DNA of 64,000 nucleotides from Dolomitihabitans soli (lineage in GTDB: Bacteria; Actinomycetota; Actinomycetes; Streptosporangiales; Streptosporangiaceae): positions 103,843 to 167,842 of the forward strand of contig NZ_JAKNTW010000027.1 in the NCBI RefSeq assembly GCF_022213955.1, in the 5' to 3' direction. A program made the translations under genes and the position numbers. The notes under the pieces were generated by a model, which saw only the letters and a list, made by a program, of their open reading frames with translations, was not told the DNA's origin and made no database searches. Numbering within the stretch: position 1 is the stretch's first letter; every line of letters starts with the position of its first letter. Of this stretch, positions 33,151 through 41,862 are shown one piece after another.

Positions 33151-35214
33151 TCAGCTGCAGTTGCCCCAGGCGCCGCCGCCGTTTATACCGTTGACGGCGC
33201 CGCCGTACCTCACACACCTGCCGGTGGCCTTGAGCTTCACCGGGCCCGCATAGGACTCGTCGCTGCGGCTCACGGTCCTGGTCGCTCCGCCCCGCATCGT
33301 CAGAGTGGCCCGGACCGGGGTCTTCTTACCGACATCTGTGCTCTTGATGGTGACCACGCAGTACTCCGAAGTGGAGGCCTTGTAGAGCAGATGGGTCGTA
33401 CCGCTGGCGAACGTGCTGGACTGCCGAAGCACGAAACTCGCGCCGCACACCGCCTGGGGGACCGTCCGGTTCGGCTGGGACGTGCCAGGAGGCGGCTCCA
33501 TCGGGTAGGGCCTCGGCGTGGTCGTCTTGGTCGGGATGGGCCACGGCACGGTCGTCTTGGTCGGGGTAGGCCTCGACGTGGTCGTCTTGGTGGGGATGGG
33601 CCTCGGCACGGTCGTCTTGGTCGGGGTAGGCCTCGACGTGGTCGTCTTGGTGGGGATGGGCCTCGGCACGGTCGTCTTGGTCGGCGTCGGCTCCACGGTC
33701 ACTGTCACCGTCGGCGTCGGGGTCTCGGATGGCGCGGGCTCAATCGAGGAGATCGACGGCGTGGGCGTGGGCGTGGGTGGGGGCGTAGGGGTCGTCGTCA
33801 CCGTGGTGGTCGGCTGGGGCACGGACGGCAGGCCCGTCGGCACGCCCGGCTGGGTGGGGACCGGCAACGGTGTCGGGATCGTCGTGAGCTCGGGTACGGC
33901 CGGCCGTTCGGAAGGCCAGTCGGTCGGGAGGACCAGCGGTTGCACAGCGCCGTCGCTCTGGCTGGGCGAGACCGCCCAGGGCACGGTCACCGGGGGCGGT
34001 GGTTGCTGCGGCTGCAGTGGGGCGGCCGCGGTGTCGTCGGCCGACTGGGGGCGCGGGTCCGTGACCGACTGCTCGGCCGCCGCGTTCTGAACCGGAGTCG
34101 GTTGGATGGCGGCGTAGCGACCTGCGCCCCACAGGCCGATCGCGGACAGCAGCGCGACCGCGCCGACGGCCGCGACGAGTGCCACCGGGAACGGCTTGCG
34201 GGGAGGGGGCTCGTTCATCCGCTCCTGGCGGGGGACATTCCACATCTGCGCCGGCTGCTGCTGCCCCGGAATGGGCGGACGCCCCCACCCGGCCTCCTGC
34301 TGCGGGGCGGCGGGATCGGAACCCCAGCCCTGCTGCGGTGCCCGGGCGGCCTCCAACGGGAGCGCCACTCCTTCGATGGGTGCGCCCTCGTGCATCCGCT
34401 GAGGCAGCGTGAGCGGGATCCCCTCGGGAGGCAGCGGCGGCTGTGCGACACCCGCGACCAGTTTGTCGGCGTTCTTGTCACCGAGGAGCTGAAGGAGCGC
34501 GGTCTGTGCGGTCGGACGCTGGGCGGCCTCCTTCGACAGCGCGGACAGCACCACTCGCCGCAGGGGGTGTTCCAGGTCGCCGACATCCGGCTTGCCGCTC
34601 GTCACCGCAGCGGCGTCGTGGCCGAACGGAGCATGGCCCGTCGCGGCGAAGACGATCGTCGCGGCCCACGAGAACATGTCGGCGCTCGGGCCGTGCCGCA
34701 GCCCGTTGAGCTGCTCGGGAGAGCGGTAGCCCACCTCTCCTACGGCGTCGCCGAGGTCGATGTCGGTCACCCGGGGACCATCAGCGGCGAGGATCACGTT
34801 ATGCGGGGTGATACCGCGATGCGTCACGCCCGCCAGGTGAATCGCGATCATCGTGGTGAGCATGCCCACCGCGACACGTTCGAGCGCGTCGCCGGAGAGC
34901 GGGCCCTCGGCTTCCACCGTCTCGGCGAGGTCGTGTCCCTCGATATGCTCCCGTACGATGTACGGCTGATCGCCGTGCATGCCCGTGTCGACCACACGGG
35001 CGACGTTGGGGCTCGACACCAGCCGGGCACGCGTCAGCGTGTCGGCGATATCAGGATCCGTGCCAGGCCGGGCGGGCAGCAGCTTGATCACGCAGGTCGG
35101 GGCGTCGTCAGAGCGCCGACCCATGTAGACATCGCCTCGCGGCCCTGTCCTGAGGCGCCCGAGAAGGGCGTACTCGCCGATCTGCTCGGGATCACCTGGA
35201 GTCAATGGGCCCAT
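33151..35214 (-). CDS. Membrane-anchored Ser/Thr pseudokinase with secreted C-terminal domain
   Basis: 687 residues. N-terminal kinase-like domain (about 10-275): the VIK Lys is kept (K44) and DLG keeps the metal-binding Asp (D153). The catalytic loop reads HRGITPHN (132-139), so the HRD Asp is Gly134 and the loop Lys is Thr136; phosphotransfer should be lost or very weak. Then a Pro-rich linker, a transmembrane helix (about 342-366), a long extracellular Pro/Thr stalk with repeats, and a compact Cys-containing end domain (about 585-687). ATG at 35214 with GAAGGGA upstream; an earlier in-frame start at 35271 is unlikely. Probably a sensor or scaffold of the type VII locus (inference). Confidence 0.82.
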   Translation of the reverse strand: MGPLTPGDPEQIGEYALLGRLRTGPRGDVYMGRRSDDAPTCVIKLLPARPGTDPDIADTLTRARLVSSPNVARVVDTGMHGDQPYIVREHIEGHDLAETVEAEGPLSGDALERVAVGMLTTMIAIHLAGVTHRGITPHNVILAADGPRVTDIDLGDAVGEVGYRSPEQLNGLRHGPSADMFSWAATIVFAATGHAPFGHDAAAVTSGKPDVGDLEHPLRRVVLSALSKEAAQRPTAQTALLQLLGDKNADKLVAGVAQPPLPPEGIPLTLPQRMHEGAPIEGVALPLEAARAPQQGWGSDPAAPQQEAGWGRPPIPGQQQPAQMWNVPRQERMNEPPPRKPFPVALVAAVGAVALLSAIGLWGAGRYAAIQPTPVQNAAAEQSVTDPRPQSADDTAAAPLQPQQPPPPVTVPWAVSPSQSDGAVQPLVLPTDWPSERPAVPELTTIPTPLPVPTQPGVPTGLPSVPQPTTTVTTTPTPPPTPTPTPSISSIEPAPSETPTPTVTVTVEPTPTKTTVPRPIPTKTTTSRPTPTKTTVPRPIPTKTTTSRPTPTKTTVPWPIPTKTTTPRPYPMEPPPGTSQPNRTVPQAVCGASFVLRQSSTFASGTTHLLYKASTSEYCVVTIKSTDVGKKTPVRATLTMRGGATRTVSRSDESYAGPVKLKATGRCVRYGGAVNGINGGGAWGNCS
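33519..33700 (-). repeat. 60-bp in-frame tandem repeats in the pseudokinase stalk
   Basis: About three copies of a 60-bp unit, itself two related 30-bp halves starting GTCGTCTTGGTCGGG on the plus strand. They encode Pro-Thr-Lys-Thr-Thr-rich stalk and can vary stalk length without a frameshift. Confidence 0.85.
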
Positions 35215-35276
35215 CGCATTCCCTTCATGATTCCTATGGAGAGCTCTCATAGTGAACCAAATCCGCCCCATACATA

Positions 35277-35610
35277 TCAGTAGTTCGGATCAGTCACTAT
35301 CCAGGAGTCATCAGGGCGACGGGGGGAGCGCATGCTTGGTGTGCTGGACATCAGCGCTGACACAGCCGCCCACCACCACCGCACCTGACCGCACGGGATG
35401 AACAACTTGCCCATGCGGAGCTGGAGCCGCGCGCCGCCGGCTGCCACGTACTCCTTGAACGTGCGCAGGTCGGTGGCCTTGTTGGGCGCGGAGTAGGTGA
35501 AGCTCGCATCAGCGGCCGCCGCGCCGGGGTTGTGCGACGACGCAGGTGGCCGCGATCAGCGCGCCGACCGCGGCCGTACCGAACGCCTTGGGCAGGCTCT
35601 TGAGCTTCAC
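35277..35610 (-). pseudogene. Frameshifted small secreted protein gene
   Basis: A GTG at 35610, with GAGGAT upstream, opens a typical signal peptide (MKLKSLPKAFGTAAVGALIA...). The frame hits a TGA at 35509-35511. Shifting by one base near 35530 restores a sensible mature start (NPGAAADASFTYSAPNKATD) that continues past the kinase-side spacer to about 35277, though the last third looks non-coding. A single indel in an otherwise plausible exported protein gene. Family not recognised. Confidence 0.5.
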
Positions 35611-35905
35611 GAGACGGATCCTCGATGTGATCGACTTCTGTACTGTCGCCGGCAGCCGACCAGGCCGGTGACAGCTCCAGCCAGGCTAGAGGCCGCCGGT
35701 ATGTCTTCGGTATGTCGCGCGATCCCGCCCAGCGGCGAGACGGCCCGGCGACGCGTCTTCCACTTCCACCTCCTTTGGCGCATCGCCTGCTCGCCTACAC
35801 TGACCTGCTGTTTCCTTGATCTTCTGGCACTTCTCCCGCAGAGATCACTGTCCCGTACAATGCATTTTCATCCGCCTTGCGTCATTGCTCCCAGGAGACG
35901 GTCAC
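35611..35905. other. Spacer upstream of the NlpC/P60 unit
   Basis: About 295 bp without a convincing gene. AGGAGA at 35893-35898 is the ribosome site for the shortened gene A copy. A promoter for the 36031 and 37208 genes is expected here, but no clear boxes were resolved. Confidence 0.35.
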
Positions 35906-36034
35906 ATGACAGATGTCGATCCCCGCTTCGAGGCACCCGATCGCTGCCGTGCGACGGCGGCCGGCAGGCTCGGCGACGTGGAGGGCATTGTGCGGGAGGC
36001 CGACCGGGCCACGGCCGACCCGATGAACACATGA
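35906..36034 (+). pseudogene. Internally deleted copy of gene A (42 residues)
   Basis: The start (FEAPDRCRATAAG) and the end (DVE, READRATADPMNT) match the first and last parts of the intact 100-residue gene at 32581. About 55 central residues, including the W-turn helix pair, are missing in frame. The ribosome site and the ATGA overlap with the NlpC/P60 gene are kept, so it may survive as a coupling leader. Confidence 0.75.
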
Positions 36035-37131
36035 GCATCGCCGACCTCCCCAAAGGCGACGACCTACTCGCCATGCGCGACAAAGTCGACGGCGACCCCG
36101 GCAAAATCCGCAACATCACCGCCGACTGGCGCCAAGCCGCCGGCGACATGACCGACCACACCACCACCCTGGCCACCACCGTCCGCGACGTCGACGCCGC
36201 CTGGCAGGGCACCTCAGCCGACGCCTTCCACACCTACATGGGCGCCTACACCACCGCCGCCGACGGACTCTCCGACGCCCTCACCACCTGCGCCACCTCG
36301 CTCGACGCCGCCGCCGACGCCCTCGAAGACGCCAAAACCCGCATCCAGGAAATCATCGACGACGTCGAAGGCGAAGCCCGCACCTACACCACCAGCTACC
36401 ACCGCGAAAACCCCGACTCCGACCAGGAAGATCTCGACGCCGGACTCCAGCGCATCGTCGAACAAGGCATCACCGACGCCCAGCCCCACCTCGACACCGC
36501 CACCACCGCCGTCGCCGACGCCACCACCACCCTCGCCGACCTCGGCGCCGACTACACCACCGGCCGCGGCACCTTCGCAGCCATCGAAGCCGCCTCCGGC
36601 CAGCCCTTCGTCCCCGAATCCGGCCGCACCCTCGACTGGCAGCCCACACCCGATTACCAGGGCTCGCCCACCGACACCCACAACAGCTCCTACAACGGCA
36701 CACCCGGCGCCACCTCAGACGGCGGCGGCTACGGAACGAGCGGCGCCGGCGGTACGGCGTTGCCGTACGTCACGGGAACCGGCACCGGAGCCGACATCGT
36801 GGAGGCCGCGAAGCAACACTTCGATAAGCCGTACATCTGGGGTGCCAACGGGCCGTCGGCATTCGACTGCAGCGGGCTCGTCTACTACGCCCTGAACCAG
36901 GCCGGGATCGAGATCGGCGACACCACCGCCGCCGGCTACCAGGCGAGTGGGCAGCCGATCAGCGGTCCTCCGCAGCCGGGGGACATCGTGTTCTTCGGGG
37001 ACCCTCCGACCCACTGCGGAATCTACGTGGGGGACGGAAAAATGATCAACGCGCCACACTCGGGAGCGGTGGTCCGGGTGGATGAGGTGGCGGGTGGCAG
37101 CCAACCCATCACCTACCGTCGTTTCGCCTGA
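36031..37131 (+). CDS. WXG100-NlpC/P60 peptidoglycan hydrolase-like type VII substrate (gene B, intact)
   Basis: 366 residues from the ATG at 36031. N-terminal WXG100-type domain (about 1-130; W-Q-G at DAAWQGTSADAF), helical middle, Gly/Ser linker (about 225-248), C-terminal NlpC/P60 domain (251-366) with catalytic Cys280 (FDCSG) and His328 (THCGIYVG). By family, cleaves stem peptides; export by the type VII system would place it in the wall. Codon style differs within the gene: 36031-36715 is almost wholly C-ending, the NlpC part is more mixed, suggesting a chimeric origin. The longer upstream frame is rejected because MSIADLP is duplicated at 32880. Confidence 0.88.
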   Translation: MSIADLPKGDDLLAMRDKVDGDPGKIRNITADWRQAAGDMTDHTTTLATTVRDVDAAWQGTSADAFHTYMGAYTTAADGLSDALTTCATSLDAAADALEDAKTRIQEIIDDVEGEARTYTTSYHRENPDSDQEDLDAGLQRIVEQGITDAQPHLDTATTAVADATTTLADLGADYTTGRGTFAAIEAASGQPFVPESGRTLDWQPTPDYQGSPTDTHNSSYNGTPGATSDGGGYGTSGAGGTALPYVTGTGTGADIVEAAKQHFDKPYIWGANGPSAFDCSGLVYYALNQAGIEIGDTTAAGYQASGQPISGPPQPGDIVFFGDPPTHCGIYVGDGKMINAPHSGAVVRVDEVAGGSQPITYRRFA

Positions 37132-37207
37132 CGACCGTCAGCGGGCGGCACTCTGTTCGGGAGTGTTGCGGCTCCCCTGTGATCCGGACAAGTTAAGCTT
37201 TCCGCTC

Positions 37208-38392
37208 ATGATCGGTCGGGGTGTTGCGGTAGTCGGGCTGATCATGATGCTCACGGCCGCTCCGGCGGTCGCCGAGCGGGAGCCGGTGAGATGTGATCCG
37301 CCCAGGGGCAGCGTGCAGGTCAGCGAGTCGTGGGCGCAGCGACGACTCGACCTGACGCGGGTGTGGACCCTGAGCAGGGGCGAAGGCGTCACCGTCGCCA
37401 TGGTGGACAGCGGGGTCGACCTCACGCACCCGCAGCTCGAGGTATCCAAGTTCTACGACTACACGGGAACGGGATACCGGGACTGCCTGGGGCACGGGAC
37501 CGCGGTCGCGGGGATCATCGCTGGGAGGTATCTCAAAGGCGTCCCGTACCACGGAGTCGCCCCCGACGTGCGGCTGATCTCGCTCAAGCAGACCAACGAC
37601 GACTCCGGCGGCGACGTCCGCACACTGGCCAAGGCCATCAAGCGTGCCGCCGATCTCGACGTCGGCGTGATCAATGTCTCCGTGCAGGCGCATGACCACC
37701 CAGACCTCCAGATGGCCGTGCGGTACGCACTGGACCGCGACATCGTGATCGTCGCCGCGGCGGGCAACGTGGAGAAGGACGACGGCACCCCGGCGCCCGC
37801 GTACCCGGCGGCCTACGACGGAGTGCTCGGAGTCGGATCGGCCACGAGCACCGGCACGCTCGCGGAATCGTCCAACGTCACCACGCCGGTCGCCGTGCTC
37901 GGCCCGGGGAAGGACATCGTCTCCACCTGGACCGGCAGGGCCTACATGAGCGGCCTGGAGGGCACGAGTTTCGCCGCGCCGTACGTCACGGGTGTCGCCG
38001 CGCTGGTGCGTGCCCGATTTCCCAGCCTGTCGGAGGCGCAGGTACGGCAGCGCATCGTCGCCACGGCCGACGGCCCGGCGGGCCGGGGCACCGGGGCCGG
38101 CATGGTGAACCCCCTGCTGGCCGTCACGGCGATCCTGCCTTTCGAACCGGCGAACGCACCGGTGATCGCCCCTCCGCCGCCCTCGCCGTTGCCCGCGGAC
38201 GCGGTCGACAGGGTTCCGCCGGTGGATCACCTGGCGGTGGACATCGCGGCGGGGGTGGCGATGGCCTTCTTCTGCATGGCCATGCTGATCATCGCCGGAC
38301 GCGTGCTGATCCCGATGGGCAGGCGGAGAGGGTGGCGTCCGGGGCGAACCGGCGTTTCCTCAGGCCGGCTTGAGGAAGATCGAAGTGACTGA
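37208..38392 (+). CDS. mycP: Mycosin, membrane-anchored subtilisin-like protease of the type VII system
   Basis: 394 residues: signal peptide (1-24), S8 protease domain with Asp67 (VDSGVD), His96 (GHGT), oxyanion Asn187 (AAAGN) and Ser254 (GTSFAAP), Pro-rich linker, C-terminal transmembrane helix (about 340-362) and a basic cytoplasmic tail. The length and tail anchor match mycosins, which stabilise the ESX membrane complex and process some substrates. ATG at 37208; the ribosome site is weak. It lies 76 bp after the NlpC/P60 gene. Confidence 0.93.
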   Translation: MIGRGVAVVGLIMMLTAAPAVAEREPVRCDPPRGSVQVSESWAQRRLDLTRVWTLSRGEGVTVAMVDSGVDLTHPQLEVSKFYDYTGTGYRDCLGHGTAVAGIIAGRYLKGVPYHGVAPDVRLISLKQTNDDSGGDVRTLAKAIKRAADLDVGVINVSVQAHDHPDLQMAVRYALDRDIVIVAAAGNVEKDDGTPAPAYPAAYDGVLGVGSATSTGTLAESSNVTTPVAVLGPGKDIVSTWTGRAYMSGLEGTSFAAPYVTGVAALVRARFPSLSEAQVRQRIVATADGPAGRGTGAGMVNPLLAVTAILPFEPANAPVIAPPPPSPLPADAVDRVPPVDHLAVDIAAGVAMAFFCMAMLIIAGRVLIPMGRRRGWRPGRTGVSSGRLEEDRSD

Positions 38393-38402
38393 TCACGGCA
38401 TG

Positions 38403-38422
38403 GCGGCCCGGCGGCGGGCCGC
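38403..38422. terminator. Hairpin terminator between mycP and the C-methyltransferase gene
   Basis: GCGGCCCG (38403-38410) pairs perfectly with CGGGCCGC (38415-38422) across a 4-base loop, between convergent genes. Confidence 0.55.
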
Positions 38423-38428
38423 GACGTC

Positions 38429-39652
38429 TCACACGATGTGCACGTCGGGCACGTAGAGGATCCAGCGTCCGCCCCGTTCGCGGAACGCCTGCTCCTTCGC
38501 CATGATCTCCTCGGCGTGGTTCCACGCGAACAGCACCGCGTAGTCGGGGTGGTCCGCGGCGAACGCCCCGGGCTCCAGCACCGGGATGTGCGAGCCCGCG
38601 ACCAGCCGTCCCTGCTTGGACGGGGTCGAGTCGACCACGAACGGGATCAGTTCGGTCCCGATGCCGCAGTAGTTCGTCACCGTCGTGACCTTGGCGGGCG
38701 CGCCGTAGCCGACCACCCGCTTGCCCTGCGCGTGGAGGTCGCCCAGCAGCCCGGTGAGGTCCTCCCGGATCTTCCGGACCGAGGCGGCGAACTTCTCGAT
38801 CGTGTCGTGCTCCGCCAGCCGCTGCTCGTGTTCCCGGGCCAGGAACTCCGCCACCGCGGGAGCCGGGACGCGCCGGGACGGCCGCGCGATCGTGTAGCGC
38901 ATCGTGCCGCCGTGCAGCGACACGGGCTCGGCGTTGACGAGCTCGAACCCGGCGAGTTCCGCCATGGCCTTGATCGACCGCACCGAGAAGACGAAGACGT
39001 GCTCGTCGTAGATCATGTCGAAGGCGTTCTGCGCGATGACCGACCCGAGGTAGGGCTCCTCGAAGACGAACACCCCGTCGGGCTTCAGGAGCGTGTCGAT
39101 GCCCTGGAGCAACCGCCGGAGAAAGACGATGTGGGCGATGCAGTTGGCCCCGAACACCATGTCCGCGGGGCCGTGCTCCGCGCGGATGGCGGCCGCGGAG
39201 TTCTCGTCGAAGAACTCGCCGAGCACCCGGATCCCCCGCCCCCGCGCGACGTCGGCGACCTCCCGGCACGGCTCGACGCCCAGGTGCCGGACGCCGGCCT
39301 GCGCGATCGTGGCGAGCATGACGCCGTCATTGCTGCCGATCTCGACGATGAACGCGTCCGGTCCGGTCAGCTCGGTCTCCAGGAAACGGCGGGCGTTCCC
39401 CTCGAAATGCGCGCGGTGCACCGCAGAACCCGACGCGTGATACGGATATTCGTCGCGGTATTTCGCCTCTTGGGGAAGATCCTCGAGCAGCTGGAACATC
39501 GTGCAGGAGTCGCAGGTCCCCGCGCTGAGCGAGAAAGACCTCTCGTGCTCGATCTCATGAGGCAACGGAAATCCGTTACCCGACGGCTGCCGCCCCAGGT
39601 TGACGGTTTCCTTCACCGTGCCGCCGCAAATTCTACAGCTACCATTCGACAT
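38429..39652 (-). CDS. NDP-sugar C-methyltransferase (TylC3/KijD1-like)
   Basis: 407 residues. N-terminal zinc-finger-like Cys motif (CRICGG ... CDSC, about residues 6-50), a central SAM-binding domain (IVEIGSNDGVMLATIA, about 98-113) and a C-terminal Rossmann-like domain (KRVVGYGAPAKVTTVTNY). This three-part layout is typical of C-3 methyltransferases acting on NDP-4-keto-deoxysugars, as in mycarose or kijanose pathways. Diverges from the N-methyltransferase gene 152 bp away. Substrate assignment is by family. Confidence 0.85.
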   Translation of the reverse strand: MSNGSCRICGGTVKETVNLGRQPSGNGFPLPHEIEHERSFSLSAGTCDSCTMFQLLEDLPQEAKYRDEYPYHASGSAVHRAHFEGNARRFLETELTGPDAFIVEIGSNDGVMLATIAQAGVRHLGVEPCREVADVARGRGIRVLGEFFDENSAAAIRAEHGPADMVFGANCIAHIVFLRRLLQGIDTLLKPDGVFVFEEPYLGSVIAQNAFDMIYDEHVFVFSVRSIKAMAELAGFELVNAEPVSLHGGTMRYTIARPSRRVPAPAVAEFLAREHEQRLAEHDTIEKFAASVRKIREDLTGLLGDLHAQGKRVVGYGAPAKVTTVTNYCGIGTELIPFVVDSTPSKQGRLVAGSHIPVLEPGAFAADHPDYAVLFAWNHAEEIMAKEQAFRERGGRWILYVPDVHIV

Positions 39653-39804
39653 GAGCCGAGGCTAGCTGCGGGCCCTTGCAGGGAACATCTCGAAGATTGC
39701 GCAGTTCAGCGGCGTCGGCGGCGCCGCTGCGCAATCGGGAAGATGCCCGGCGACGCGGCGGATGTGAGACTCGCCGTGTGATCGAATCCACTGCGGAGGC
39801 GCTG

Positions 39805-40584
39805 ATGACCACGGACATGTCGGCCACGGCCACCCGGGACGACGAGGGCGCCCGGAAAGCCAACGTCTACAGCGCCGAGGTGAGCGAGCTCTACGACCTC
39901 GTCTACAAGGGGCGGGGCAAGAACTACGCGCACGAGTCCGCCGTCGTCACCGAGCTGGTGCGCGCCCGCCGCCCCGGGGCGGCCTCGCTGCTGGACGTGG
40001 CCTGCGGGACGGGGGAGCACCTGCGGACGTTCCGGCTCATGTTCGACGAGGTCGAGGGCGTCGAGCTGTCCCCGACGATGCGCGCGGGGGCCAGCGTGAA
40101 GGTGCCCGGCGTGGCGGTCCACGACGGGGACATCCGGCTGTTCGACACCGGCCGGACCTATGACGCGGTGTGCAGCCTCTTCGGCACGGTCGGCTACATG
40201 ACCGACACGGCGGAGCTGGAGGCGGCGGTGGGCCGCATGGCCGCTCATCTGCCGACCGGCGGGGTGCTGATCGTCGAGCCGTGGTACTTCCCCGACAGGT
40301 TCATCGACGGCCACATCGCCGGCGACTTGGTACGCGGCGCGGACCGTACGGTGACGCGGGTGATGCGGGTGGCGCGGACCACGGGCTCCACTGTCCGGCA
40401 GGAGTCGCACTGGTCCGTGGCGGACGCGACGGGCGTACGCCACTTCGACCAGGTCCAGATCTTCACCCTGTTCGAGCCCGACGACTACACGGCCGCGTTC
40501 CGGCGAGCGGGCTGCGACGTAGAGTACATCGAGAGCGGGGACATCGGGGACGGCCGTGGGCTCTTCGTCGGCGTCCGGCAGTGA
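39805..40584 (+). CDS. Aminosugar N,N-dimethyltransferase (DesVI/TylM1-like)
   Basis: 259 residues from the ATG at 39805, with GGAGG just upstream. Class I SAM methyltransferase: SLLDVACGTGEHL (motif I), later CSLFGTVGYMTD and VLIVEPWYFPD, all typical of sugar 3- or 4-amino dimethylases. The early Tyr-rich region (VYSAEVSELYDLVYKGRGKNY) fits the family. Expected to convert an NDP-aminosugar to its dimethylamino form. Its partner aminotransferase starts 25 bp downstream. Confidence 0.88.
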   Translation: MTTDMSATATRDDEGARKANVYSAEVSELYDLVYKGRGKNYAHESAVVTELVRARRPGAASLLDVACGTGEHLRTFRLMFDEVEGVELSPTMRAGASVKVPGVAVHDGDIRLFDTGRTYDAVCSLFGTVGYMTDTAELEAAVGRMAAHLPTGGVLIVEPWYFPDRFIDGHIAGDLVRGADRTVTRVMRVARTTGSTVRQESHWSVADATGVRHFDQVQIFTLFEPDDYTAAFRRAGCDVEYIESGDIGDGRGLFVGVRQ

Positions 40585-40609
40585 ACGGACCGGACGGAGC
40601 ACGCCGCCG

Positions 40610-41758
40610 ATGATCCCGCTGCTCAAGGCCGCGATCGGGCCGAACACCCTGGACCGGATCGCCGCCGTGCTGCGCACCGGCATGATCGCGCACGGGCCGG
40701 CGGTCGAGGAGTTCGAGGCGGCGCTGAGCGCGCGCGTCGGGAACCCGTACGTGGCCACGGTCAACAACGGCACCTCGGGCCTGCATCTCGCGCTCCGGCT
40801 GGCGGGCGCGTCCGGCACCGGCGACGGACGGGAGGCCGGACTGGACGCCGCCCGGGACGAGGTGCTGAGCACGCCGCTGACCTTCGAGGCCACCAACTGG
40901 GCCGTGCTGGCCAACGGGCTGCGCCTGCGCTGGGTCGACGTGGACCCGGCCACGCTCAACCTCGACCTCGACGATCTCGCGAAGAAGATCTCACCGGCCA
41001 CCCGTGCCATCGTCATCGTCCACTGGGCCGGGTATCCGGTGGACCTGGACCGGCTGCGGGAGATCCTCGACGCGGCCGAGGCCGCGCACGGCTACCGGCC
41101 GGTGGTCGTCGAGGACTGCGCGCACGCCTGGGGGAGCACCCTTCGCGGCCGACCGGTGGGCGGTGACGGCGAGAACATCTGCGTGTTCAGCTTCCACGCG
41201 ACCAAGCACCTCGGCACCGGCTGCGGGGGCATGCTCACCCTGCCCGACGAGCGGTCGTACGAGCGCGTCCGCAGGCTCCGCTTCTTCGGCATCGACCGGC
41301 GGGCCGACCGGGTCAACGGCGACTACGACGTGCCCGAGTGGGGCTACAACTTCTACCTGGACCAGATCAGCGCCTCCATCGGGCTGGCGAACCTGGAGAC
41401 GGTCGACGAGCGGGTGGAACAGCACCGCCGGAACGCCGCGTTCTACGACGCGGAGCTGGCCGGCGTACCGGGACTGGAACTGACCGCGCGGGAGCCGGAC
41501 CGGGAGTCGTCCTGCTGGCTGTACCCGGTCAAGGCCGAGGACCGGCCCTCGTTCATGCGGAAGATGAACGACGCGGGGATCATGGTGAGCATGCTGGTCC
41601 GGCGCAACGACACGCACGGCGCCGTGCGGGACGTCGCGGATCCGGCGCTGCCCGGCCTGGACGCCGTGCACGACCGCATCGTCCACATCCCCGTGGGCTG
41701 GTGGCTTTCCGAGGCCGATCGCGCGCATATAGCGGACACGATCAAATCCGGCTGGTAA
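40610..41758 (+). CDS. DegT/DnrJ/EryC1 family NDP-sugar aminotransferase
   Basis: 382 residues. Fold type I PLP enzyme; the Schiff-base Lys lies in FHATKHLGTGCGG (about residue 202), and VVEDCAHAWGS carries the PLP-contacting Asp/His. Acts on NDP-keto-sugars with Glu or Gln as donor, by family. The ATG at 40610 is preceded by GGAG at a rather long spacing. Forms an operon with the dimethyltransferase, which would act on its product. Confidence 0.9.
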   Translation: MIPLLKAAIGPNTLDRIAAVLRTGMIAHGPAVEEFEAALSARVGNPYVATVNNGTSGLHLALRLAGASGTGDGREAGLDAARDEVLSTPLTFEATNWAVLANGLRLRWVDVDPATLNLDLDDLAKKISPATRAIVIVHWAGYPVDLDRLREILDAAEAAHGYRPVVVEDCAHAWGSTLRGRPVGGDGENICVFSFHATKHLGTGCGGMLTLPDERSYERVRRLRFFGIDRRADRVNGDYDVPEWGYNFYLDQISASIGLANLETVDERVEQHRRNAAFYDAELAGVPGLELTAREPDRESSCWLYPVKAEDRPSFMRKMNDAGIMVSMLVRRNDTHGAVRDVADPALPGLDAVHDRIVHIPVGWWLSEADRAHIADTIKSGW

Positions 41759-41862
41759 TTCCCTTCTCTTTGCGTACGCACTCGGCGAGTATTGTTGCAC
41801 AGCATTCATCGGGCCTTGAATTCGACGTGGCATTTGGCTGAGAGCGGCGAGCGCGCGAGCAT

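Noticed and set aside
35497..36030. Upstream extension of the NlpC/P60 frame by 178 codons
   Set aside because: Runs through the secreted-protein pseudogene and the shortened gene A; the MSIADLP start is confirmed by the duplicated copy at 32880.
36214..36681. Minus-strand Gly/Val-rich frame
   Set aside because: Complement of the C-ending codons of the NlpC/P60 gene; low-complexity only.
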